DNA of 40,534 nucleotides, from contig DAHXNE010000069.1 in the NCBI GenBank assembly GCA_027366635.1, forward strand, positions 1 to 40,534, in the 5' to 3' direction. This DNA is from Gammaproteobacteria bacterium (lineage in GTDB: Bacteria > Pseudomonadota > Gammaproteobacteria > Steroidobacterales > Steroidobacteraceae). How positions within the stretch are numbered: position 1 is the first letter of the stretch; each line of letters opens with the position of its first letter. A model generated the notes under the pieces. It searched no databases and was not told where the DNA came from. It worked only from the letters and a program-made list of their open reading frames with translations. Of the stretch, positions 7,700-14,503 are shown one piece after another. Position numbers and translations under genes: made by a program.

Positions 7700-10690
7700 T
7701 CACAGTGCATGCACCGCCGCCGCCGCGATCGCCACGTTGTACAGGATGCCGGTCACCGCCTGCCAGAACGGCAGCGGCAGCATCTTCTCGGCGTTGATCG
7801 GCACGACGATGGTGTCGCCGGGCTTGATGCCCGTGCCGCTGTGGCTGAACCACCAGTTTCCACCCGTGTGCGTGACGACACTGCCGTTTGCCTGTACGAC
7901 ATAGACCTTGTCGGGAGCGGCCTCGGAGGTGAATCCGCCGCTCATGCGAATGTAGGCACTGCGCGACACCCCAGGCTGGTACAGGTGAGAGGTGGGATCT
8001 TCCACTTCGCCAATGACGGTGACCTCCTGCTCGAACTTCGGCACGATCAGCGCATCGCCATTGCGCAGCACGACGTCGTACGGCGAATCAGCCGGTTCGC
8101 GTATGATCTTGGGCAGGTTGATCACTAGGCGGCCGACGGCCTGCTCGGATTTCAATTCGCTGAGGAGTGATTTGGCTACGATCATGGTATTGGCGGCGGC
8201 ACCGGAGGCACCGCCGGTGGCGGTCACGCTGGCGCGCAACGCCAGCACGCCGAGTTCGATCCGCATGCGCTGGGCGAGCCGGTCCATTTCATGCTGCTCG
8301 TGCCGTCGCAGTGTGACGCGGGTGAACACCGCGCCTTGCGGGAACGCCCACTTGGTCAGTCCGCCGGCCCGCTCGATCACGGACTTCAGGGTCTCACCGG
8401 GGCGGATGGTGTAGGTCCCCGGGAAGCGCACCTGGCCCCTGAGCGTGACAGTCGGCTGACGCCCCCACTGCGAGACCTCGGCCACGGTCAGCACGTCGTA
8501 GGGCTGGAGCCGGATGTTCTCGCGGGGATTGCCGGCCAGCGCCTGCGCCAGGTTGATCGCATAGATGCGGGTATGCCGCACACCATGGGGTCCGACGATG
8601 TATCGGGTCAGCTCGGCACGCCCGGTGTAGGCGCCATTGGCCAGCCCACCGCCGGCGCGGATCAATGCCGCGATGTGCATGTCGGGCTCGAGGGGATACT
8701 TTCCTGGAACGTTGACTTGGCCTTTCACGGAGACGACCTGTTCCGGCTGCTCGGCCGTCGATTCCGCGCGGATCGCATGCAGAATCGGCTGGATGATTTG
8801 CGCGCGATTCGCGGTGAGATTGAACACTGTGATCTCATCGCGCGGCATCAACTTGATGTTCGCCGCTGAATGCGGATGCGCCAGAGCCGCGGTCAGGTTC
8901 GCGGCAATGACCTCGATGTGCCGATCGGGGGGGAGCTCGCGGCGGATCAGGATGTAATGCAGATCCGAATTGGGCTTCAGCTCGAACACCGAGCGCAGCA
9001 CGTCGGTCAGGCGCATGCCCGGCACATACGGATAGACGCCGGGATTGTAGACGTTGCCCTGCAGCCTGACCGCTTGGTCCAGGGAAGGCTTCAAGCGCGG
9101 AATGTGGATGTAATCGCCATTGCGCAGGCCCTCGGCGACGCCGCCCGGGCCAAGCTTCAGCGGCAGGACGACGCGCTTGCCATCGGGCAGGATGCGCGTG
9201 ATCGTCGCCGCCGCGATGTCGGCATTCGGCCTCAGGCCGCCGGCCAGCGCCACCACCTGCGCCGGAGCGATTTCATTCTTGAGCTCGTAGATCGCAGGCC
9301 GCTCGACCTCCCCATCGATCGCCACGGTGCGTCCGACGGGCGGGACGAAGACCACATCGCCCTGTCGCAGCATGGCGTCGTTCGCGGTGCTGCCGTGAAT
9401 GAGCAGGTTGTATAAATCGAGCTTATCGACCACCGTGCCGTCGCGGATCAACTCCACGTTGCGCAGCGAGCCGGTCTTGGCGATCCCGCCCGCCGCGTAC
9501 AGCGCCGAGGTCACGGTCGCGAGGCTGCTCAGAGTATAGACCCCGGGCCGGAACGCATCCCCCATCACGAAGACCTGGATCGACCGGGTCTGCGACATGG
9601 TGACGCTGGCGTGCACGCCGATCATCTGGTGCGCGACGCGCGATTCGATCTCGGACTGGACCGTGCTGAAGAGCTGGCCGGCGACACTGATCGGCCCCAG
9701 CTGCGGGAAATCGATCTGGCCGTTGCGGCCGACGGTCAACTGATAGAGCTGATTCTGATTGCCGTAGAGCTGCACGCCGAGGGTATCGCCGGGCCCCACC
9801 TGATAGTTCGACGGGACCGGCACGTTGCTCAGGGGGCTCAACGTGGGATTCAGCATCGGATTGATCGCGGCATAGTCCGCCGCCTGCTGCGCAAACACGG
9901 TGTAGCCGAAGGGCTTGAGCGCCGCTTCGCCGGACTTCTTCAGCGGCAGCAAGGTCACCCGCACGTGCAGGTACTGGAGCGCCGGAATGATCGAGAGGCG
10001 CAACGTCGCGTCCACCGCCGTCAGGCCCAGCAGCGGGATGGGCGTGAAGCCCGGCAGGTCCAGATCGCCCCCCGGGGTGAGCTGGTAAGGCTCGTGGTCC
10101 CGGATTTCCTTCATCATGGCGTTGACGCGCTGCTTCTGACGGAAGCTGAGGCTCATCAGTTCGGGCGGGATCAGCTTGACCTGGGTCGAGGTCAGTCCGG
10201 TGGTATTGATCGGGACATCCGGAATCGGCATGACCGCCGGCCGCATGCCGGAAGCCGCGCCGGGCAGCCCGTTCAGCCCCACGGCAGCGTTCGAGGCAGT
10301 CGCGCTCATCGGCTGCGACGACGATGGCACGGCGGGCGGAAGGGTCACCCCGATCTGCACCACCACCCAATCCCCGCCCTGAAGCTTCGCAATGACGGGC
10401 TTCACGCGCAGCGCGCGCCGCTGGGCCGCCACGGCCTGCTGCTGCTGCAACTGCTGCAGCTGCGACTGGTTCAGCAGGCCGGTTTGCGGCAGATAGGCGC
10501 TACTGACACCTGAAGTCCCGCTCAGCCGACTCATGAGAGCCTGCTGCTGCGTGGGAGAGACGCTATTGAGCAGCGACATCCCCAGAGCGGAATTCAGGGC
10601 GGATTGCGCAAAGGCCGTCGAGGAAAGGCCCAAGCCGAGAATCATCAGCAGCAGACCGGCCAGCGGTCCCACAGGTCGCAACAAACGCAT
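7700..10690 (-). CDS. Large outer-membrane polysaccharide export (OPX/Wza-like) protein with multiple SLBB domains
   Basis: About 996 residues starting at ATG 10690, preceded by AAAGGG; the open frame extends further upstream without family character. Residues 1-29 are a signal peptide ending AFAQ. Residues 30-290 are an unassigned extension with a glutamine-rich run near 78-86. The Poly_export domain starts at NYQVGPGDTLGVQLYG (about 296). About six SLBB-type repeats follow, each starting like VRLQGNVYNPGVYPY or TVTLRGQVRFPGTYTI. The C-terminal stretch PFWQAVTGILYNVAIAAAAV could be the outer-membrane helix. Such proteins form the export channel for capsule, exopolysaccharide or O-antigen-like polymers. 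Typical Wza is near 380 residues, so this is a large-class OPX. It pairs here with a Wzz-type PCP lacking a kinase. Confidence 0.88.
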   Translation of the reverse strand: MRLLRPVGPLAGLLLMILGLGLSSTAFAQSALNSALGMSLLNSVSPTQQQALMSRLSGTSGVSSAYLPQTGLLNQSQLQQLQQQQAVAAQRRALRVKPVIAKLQGGDWVVVQIGVTLPPAVPSSSQPMSATASNAAVGLNGLPGAASGMRPAVMPIPDVPINTTGLTSTQVKLIPPELMSLSFRQKQRVNAMMKEIRDHEPYQLTPGGDLDLPGFTPIPLLGLTAVDATLRLSIIPALQYLHVRVTLLPLKKSGEAALKPFGYTVFAQQAADYAAINPMLNPTLSPLSNVPVPSNYQVGPGDTLGVQLYGNQNQLYQLTVGRNGQIDFPQLGPISVAGQLFSTVQSEIESRVAHQMIGVHASVTMSQTRSIQVFVMGDAFRPGVYTLSSLATVTSALYAAGGIAKTGSLRNVELIRDGTVVDKLDLYNLLIHGSTANDAMLRQGDVVFVPPVGRTVAIDGEVERPAIYELKNEIAPAQVVALAGGLRPNADIAAATITRILPDGKRVVLPLKLGPGGVAEGLRNGDYIHIPRLKPSLDQAVRLQGNVYNPGVYPYVPGMRLTDVLRSVFELKPNSDLHYILIRRELPPDRHIEVIAANLTAALAHPHSAANIKLMPRDEITVFNLTANRAQIIQPILHAIRAESTAEQPEQVVSVKGQVNVPGKYPLEPDMHIAALIRAGGGLANGAYTGRAELTRYIVGPHGVRHTRIYAINLAQALAGNPRENIRLQPYDVLTVAEVSQWGRQPTVTLRGQVRFPGTYTIRPGETLKSVIERAGGLTKWAFPQGAVFTRVTLRRHEQHEMDRLAQRMRIELGVLALRASVTATGGASGAAANTMIVAKSLLSELKSEQAVGRLVINLPKIIREPADSPYDVVLRNGDALIVPKFEQEVTVIGEVEDPTSHLYQPGVSRSAYIRMSGGFTSEAAPDKVYVVQANGSVVTHTGGNWWFSHSGTGIKPGDTIVVPINAEKMLPLPFWQAVTGILYNVAIAAAAVHAL

Positions 10691-10996
10691 CAAATACCCT
10701 TTACTTCCAGTGCCACTGAACGCGCGGCCAACCGTCCGGTTATCCGGCGGTTCTGCTTGGGACCCCATATTCGGCCCGCCACGTGCAAGACGCGATTGTA
10801 ACCGTCTCTGTCGCGCCGCGGGAGATGTCTGTCTATGACCACGCCGAAGGATGGCATGACGTGCCCGGCCGCCGGGCTTGGCCGTTTATGAACAATGGCG
10901 CCGGCAAAGCGAACAGGTGCCCTCGCCTGGAATATTCTGGCTCCACCGGGCCGGCGCAGGCGGCGAATCCAGCGCGCTCGAATCGCAGAACAGGGC
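10691..10996. other. Intergenic region between the divergent OPX and DUF1640-like genes
   Basis: About 306 bases between outward-facing genes. It probably holds the promoters for both. Short frames on both strands show no recognisable product, and I see no convincing sigma-70 hexamers or terminator hairpin. Confidence 0.4.
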
Positions 10997-11374
10997 ATGA
11001 TGGCCACCGAATTGATCTTCGACACTCTCAAGCTGGCGAGCCGACTGGAGCGCGAGGCGGGCGTCGACGCCCGCCTCGCCTCCGTCCTGTCGATGGGCTT
11101 GGCCGACGAGCTGGGCGAGCGGCTCGCCACCAAGGCCGACCTCGAGCGGGAGATTCGAGGGGTCCGGACGGCCCTCGGCGCCCAGATTCAATCCCTGCGA
11201 TCCGACCTCGATACCAAGACCCAAGCAGCGCGATTCGATCTCGGCGCCGAGATTCAGGGTCTGCGCGCGGAGATCCGCGCGCTCGGCTGGATGATGAAGG
11301 CCACGCTGGCGGGCGTGGCGGCGCTCCTGGCGATGGTGATTCCGATGTTCTTGAAGACGCTGTACGGCCTCTGA
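10997..11374 (+). CDS. DUF1640-like coiled-coil protein with C-terminal membrane anchor
   Basis: A small protein of about 125 residues. Residues 5-40 (ELIFDTLKLASRLE, then GVDARLASVLSMGLADEL) match the N-terminal module of the DUF1640/CCDC90-like family. Residues 45-96 form a charged heptad-like coiled coil with repeated patterns such as GAQIQSLRSDL and GAEIQGLRAEI. Residues 98-118 (GWMMKATLAGVAALLAMVI) are a single membrane helix. The frame is open from 10895, but the family-like part starts at the double Met, so 10997 (or 11000) is the likely start. It is followed 11 bases later by a related 80-residue gene. Function is unknown. Membrane-tethered oligomer is inference from the architecture. 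Confidence 0.7.
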   Translation: MMATELIFDTLKLASRLEREAGVDARLASVLSMGLADELGERLATKADLEREIRGVRTALGAQIQSLRSDLDTKTQAARFDLGAEIQGLRAEIRALGWMMKATLAGVAALLAMVIPMFLKTLYGL

Positions 11375-11385
11375 GTCCGCCTGGG

Positions 11386-11628
11386 ATGCTGCATACCCAC
11401 AAGATCGCCGATCGGATCGGGCAGATCGGCCTCCCTCGGCCGCAGGCCGAAGCGATCGCGAGCGCCTACGCGCAGGCCCTCAACCAGGGCAGCGGCTCGA
11501 GCACGCACCTGTTCGATACGCTGCGCTGCTACCAGACGCTCATCGCGGGCGGTCTCGAGCAGCGCTTTGCGCTCGCGCTCACCCACGGCTTCCAGGATAT
11601 CTGCCAGGAACTCTTCGGCGGCGGCTGA
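11386..11628 (+). CDS. Small protein with two DUF1640-type N-terminal modules
   Basis: An 80-residue frame from ATG 11386. It appears to contain two copies of the short helical module seen once in the preceding gene. The first is HKIADRIGQIGLPRPQAEAI (about residues 5-24); the second is FDTLRCYQTLIAGGLEQRFA (about 43-62), which resembles FDTLKLASRLEREAGVDARL of the neighbour. It lacks the coiled coil and membrane helix. It starts 11 bases after the upstream stop, so the two are probably co-transcribed and may interact. It could also be a truncated or remodelled relative. No function can be assigned. Confidence 0.55.
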   Translation: MLHTHKIADRIGQIGLPRPQAEAIASAYAQALNQGSGSSTHLFDTLRCYQTLIAGGLEQRFALALTHGFQDICQELFGGG

Positions 11629-11981
11629 CCGCCGATTCGCTCGAGCAGGCCCCGAGTCCATAGCAGCACCGCTCTTAGAGCCCCAGATAAAGCACTTCCA
11701 TGGCCCGTGACCCGAACGGTTCTGGTGACGGTTTCCGTGCCTTGCCCAGCGGGGCCCTGAGAGGGCACATCACGGGCAGGGACGAGCAGGATCGAGCCCT
11801 CGGGCTTCGACTGTCCGGGCGCCCGATGCGCTGCTTCTGTTCGCGCAAGCTTTCTCCAACGCGACCCGACGCACCGGCTTCGATTCCTCGCGGGGCGGGA
11901 GCAGCGGGGCTTTTGAGACGCGGGCGGACACATTAGATAAAATAGACTTGACCATTTTAGTGGTTTTAATAAACTATATGT
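11629..11981. other. Intergenic region upstream of hipBA
   Basis: About 350 bases. Most is GC-rich with no supported gene on either strand; the short frames here lack recognisable character. The last 50 bases turn sharply AT-rich and carry the probable hipBA control region described separately. Confidence 0.45.
11938..11980 (+). promoter_or_regulatory. Probable hipBA promoter/operator
   Basis: An AT-rich stretch directly before the hipB start. It contains the inverted repeat TAAAAT (11938-11943) and ATTTTA (11954-11959), a nested CCA-N6-TGG (11952-11963), and a -35-like TTGACC (11948-11953). A -10 is not clear; TAATAA at 11967-11972 is the best AT-rich candidate but too close to the -35. HipB-type antitoxins generally repress their own operon from palindromes near the promoter, which fits. 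If the start lies near 11975-11980, the mRNA would be nearly leaderless. Confidence 0.4.
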
Positions 11982-12332
11982 GTGCCGAAGTCCTCCCCCG
12001 CCCTTACGATGCTTCCGCCGGCCGCGGCCCAGGCGCTGCGCGGCCTCGGCGAGAATCTCGCGATTGCGCGCGGGCGCCGCCGGGAATCTCAGCGCACCTG
12101 GGCGCGGCGTCTGGGCTGCTCGGTGCCGACGCTCATTCGATTGGAGCGTGGCGACCCTGGGGTGGGGATGGGGCTGTATGCGACCGCATTGTGGCTGATC
12201 GGCCGCGCGGCGGCGCTGCCGGAGCTGGCGGCGCCGGGAGAGGACCGGGGGGCGCTCGAGGATGAGGTGCGCGCGGCGCTGAAGCGCCGCACGCGGCGAG
12301 CGGCACCCTCCCACGGGCGAAGGGAGCCATGA
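11982..12332 (+). CDS. hipB: HipB-like antitoxin, XRE-type DNA-binding protein
   Basis: A 116-residue protein with a helix-turn-helix of the Cro/CI type across about residues 25-75 (RRESQRTWARRLGCSVPTLI, then RLERGDPGVGMGLYATALWL). This is characteristic of HipB-like antitoxins, which bind the HipA kinase and repress the operon. The start is probably GTG 11982 at the end of the AT-rich control region; ATG 12009 is an alternative. The last four bases overlap the hipA start (ATGA at 12329-12332), so translation is probably coupled. The C-terminal tail is charged and likely flexible. Function by family and context; the cellular effect of the pair is not shown. Confidence 0.82.
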   Translation: MPKSSPALTMLPPAAAQALRGLGENLAIARGRRRESQRTWARRLGCSVPTLIRLERGDPGVGMGLYATALWLIGRAAALPELAAPGEDRGALEDEVRAALKRRTRRAAPSHGRREP

Positions 12333-13570
12333 CCTACGAGCCCAGCGACCGTCTTTATTTGTGGATCCTCACGGATCCGGCCCGACCGCGCGCGGTCGGG
12401 GAGCTGCGGCTCGTGCGCGCCAATCAGAGCGTGTCGCTGCGTTATGCGTCCGGTTGGCTCGACGATGGCTTTGCGCTCAGCGAAGACCTGCCGCTCATCG
12501 ACGAGGAATTTGCGCCGGCCGAACGTAACGCGGCCGCAGGCGCGGTGGACGACGCCCGGCCGGACCGCTGGGGCGAGCGCGTCATCCGCTTCATCGACAA
12601 GCCTCCGCGGCTGTCCCTGCTCGAGTATCTCTACTATGCCGGGGACGATCGCTTCGGCGCACTCGGTGTCTCGACGTCGGCCGAGCACTACCTGCCGCGC
12701 CGCCTGGGGCCCCTGCCGGTGCTCGCCGAAGCCAACCAGATTCACGAGCTCGTGCGCCGCGTTCACGACAGCGAGCCGATACCCCCGGAGCTGAAGAGGC
12801 TGATCTCCCCGGGCGCCACCATGGGGGGCGCGCGCCCCAAGGCGCTGCTCGACATCGATAGCGAACAATGGGTGATCAAGTTCTCAGACGGCGAGCCCGC
12901 AGACACCCCGCTCATCGAGCACGCGACGATGACCTTGGCGCGCAAGGCGCACATACGGACCGCATCGACCATGGCCGTGCCCCTGACGGACGGCCACGCC
13001 ATCGCCATCAAGCGCTTCGACCGCGACCGCGGCGCAAGGCGGCACTGTCTGTCGGCCGCGGTAGCGCTGCGCGCGGCGGCGGAGCCGTTCGGCTATCCGG
13101 AGCTCGCACAGTTGCTACGGCGCAAGGGCGTCGCGCAGGGCGAGCGCTACGTCGCGGACATGCGCGAGCTGTTTCGCCGCATGGTCTTCAACATCCTGAT
13201 GGACAACACCGATGATCACGAGAAGAACCATGCGCTCATCGTGACCGGGCGCCAGCAGTACGAACTCTCTCCCGCGTACGACGTGCTGCCGGCGGGGCAG
13301 GCGCTCGGCTTTCAACAGATGCGCGTGGGCCGTCAGGACGCGGATTCGACCCTGGAGAACGCTCTCTCGATGGCGGCTCTCTTCTCCCTCAAGAGCGATG
13401 AAGCGGCCGCCGAAGTGCGTATGATTGCCGCAGTGACGAGCGGTTGGAAGGAACATTTTCGGGCGTGCGGGGTCACGGTCGCAGACATCGACCAATACGC
13501 CGAGCAGATTGATCGGCCATTCCTGCGCCAGCAGCGGGACGCGCAACGGCCGCGCTCACCGCCCAGGTAG
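12329..13570 (+). CDS. hipA: HipA-like serine/threonine kinase toxin
   Basis: A 413-residue HipA-family kinase. The N-terminal domain (residues 10-120) is followed by the glycine-rich regulatory loop SPGATMGGARPK (160-171). Next come WVIKF with the ATP-binding lysine (K184), the catalytic loop NTDDHEKNHAL around residues 293-303 (D296 the probable base), and the metal-binding LSPAYDVLP with D318. All key residues seem intact. Classical HipA phosphorylates glutamyl-tRNA synthetase and stalls growth; related HipAs target other synthetases, so the substrate here is unknown. It is translationally coupled to hipB. The C-terminal tail (QRPRSPPR) is basic and probably unstructured. Confidence in the family is high. 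Confidence 0.87.
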   Translation: MTYEPSDRLYLWILTDPARPRAVGELRLVRANQSVSLRYASGWLDDGFALSEDLPLIDEEFAPAERNAAAGAVDDARPDRWGERVIRFIDKPPRLSLLEYLYYAGDDRFGALGVSTSAEHYLPRRLGPLPVLAEANQIHELVRRVHDSEPIPPELKRLISPGATMGGARPKALLDIDSEQWVIKFSDGEPADTPLIEHATMTLARKAHIRTASTMAVPLTDGHAIAIKRFDRDRGARRHCLSAAVALRAAAEPFGYPELAQLLRRKGVAQGERYVADMRELFRRMVFNILMDNTDDHEKNHALIVTGRQQYELSPAYDVLPAGQALGFQQMRVGRQDADSTLENALSMAALFSLKSDEAAAEVRMIAAVTSGWKEHFRACGVTVADIDQYAEQIDRPFLRQQRDAQRPRSPPR

Positions 13571-13641
13571 GTTCGCTGCCCGGCTCACCATCGCCTGACG
13601 TTCTGCCGAGATCGCCTCGGCGGCGGCTGAGTCTCGAGAGC

Positions 13642-14460
13642 TCAGGTTCGGGCGCGCGTCTTGGGGGCCGGACGGCGCTTCTTGGCCGGCGGGCGTTTTG
13701 CTTTCGCAGCGGCGGCCTTCTTGCGCCGGGGTGCGGGCTTGGACGGACGTGCGAGCTCGATGCCGAACACATCGCCAAGATCCTCCCGCGCGATCGTCTT
13801 GCGCGCGCTGCCGCGCGCGACCTCGACAAGAGCCGCCTGCTCGATGAGCTCGCCGTGATCGACCTGACGCAGGGCGAACAGCAGCTCCGGCGCCTGGTCG
13901 AGCCGTGCGCCGACGCCATACATGACGGCCGCGACGTGCTTGCACATCTTGGCCCAGTCGGGACACGAGCAGGTCATCTCGATCTGCGCGGGCTTGGGAA
14001 ACAGGCCGTGCTCGCGGTCGGTGACCTGGCGCATCACCGGCTCCGACAGCTTGCCGGCGAGCAACTCGATGAGTGAGCCGATCTGCCCGGCACACTGCGT
14101 TTTCACGCGCTCCCAGTGCGCCTTGGGCAAGGGCTTGATCCGGATGTCGACCTCGTATAGTTGCGTGCCCGAGACGACCGCCATGATCCGGCCCGGATCG
14201 ATCACCAGGTCGAGCACCGCGCCGTTGCGCACGTAGCTGCGTCCCCGCGGCAGGCGATACTCGAAGTCGCGGTAGGCCTCGAGGTTCTCGCACCAGGCCT
14301 TGCCCCAGAAGCTGCTGGCGATGCTACGGCCGGCGATCGTCACGGGCGCCGGGGCGCGGCTCGCCGCACCTCGCTTCTTCGCCAGGCGCTGCGCTTCACG
14401 GGCGGCCCGCGCGCGCTGCTCGCGCACGGAAGGCTTCGGTTGGTAGTACCACCAGTTCAT
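13642..14460 (-). CDS. SWIM zinc-finger protein, partner of the SNF2 helicase
   Basis: A 272-residue protein with a SWIM zinc-binding motif CSCPDWAKMCKH: C164, C166, C173 and H175 in a CxCx6CxH arrangement. The N-terminus (MNWWYYQPKPS) and FWGKAWCENLEAYRDFEYRL are typical of bacterial SWIM proteins encoded beside SNF2 helicases, as in the B. subtilis ywqA-ywqB pair. The last 40 residues are a lysine/proline/alanine-rich basic tail that could bind nucleic acid. It starts 43 bases after the SNF2 stop, on the same strand, so the two are probably one operon. Role by family: a nucleic-acid-binding companion of the remodeller. The process served is unknown. Confidence 0.85.
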   Translation of the reverse strand: MNWWYYQPKPSVREQRARAAREAQRLAKKRGAASRAPAPVTIAGRSIASSFWGKAWCENLEAYRDFEYRLPRGRSYVRNGAVLDLVIDPGRIMAVVSGTQLYEVDIRIKPLPKAHWERVKTQCAGQIGSLIELLAGKLSEPVMRQVTDREHGLFPKPAQIEMTCSCPDWAKMCKHVAAVMYGVGARLDQAPELLFALRQVDHGELIEQAALVEVARGSARKTIAREDLGDVFGIELARPSKPAPRRKKAAAAKAKRPPAKKRRPAPKTRART

Positions 14461-14503
14461 GGGGAATTCCTTCGGCCGTTTCCCGTGTGCGTGCCCGATT
14501 CGA

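Noticed and set aside
10440..10465. CTG/CAG-rich stretch as a possible repeat locus
   Set aside because: It is the glutamine-rich coding run of the OPX gene, not an intergenic repeat array; no CRISPR-like repeat was seen in the window.
8291..10513. Long plus-strand frames opposite the OPX gene
   Set aside because: They are arginine- and glutamine-rich shadows of the high-GC minus-strand gene, without any family motif.
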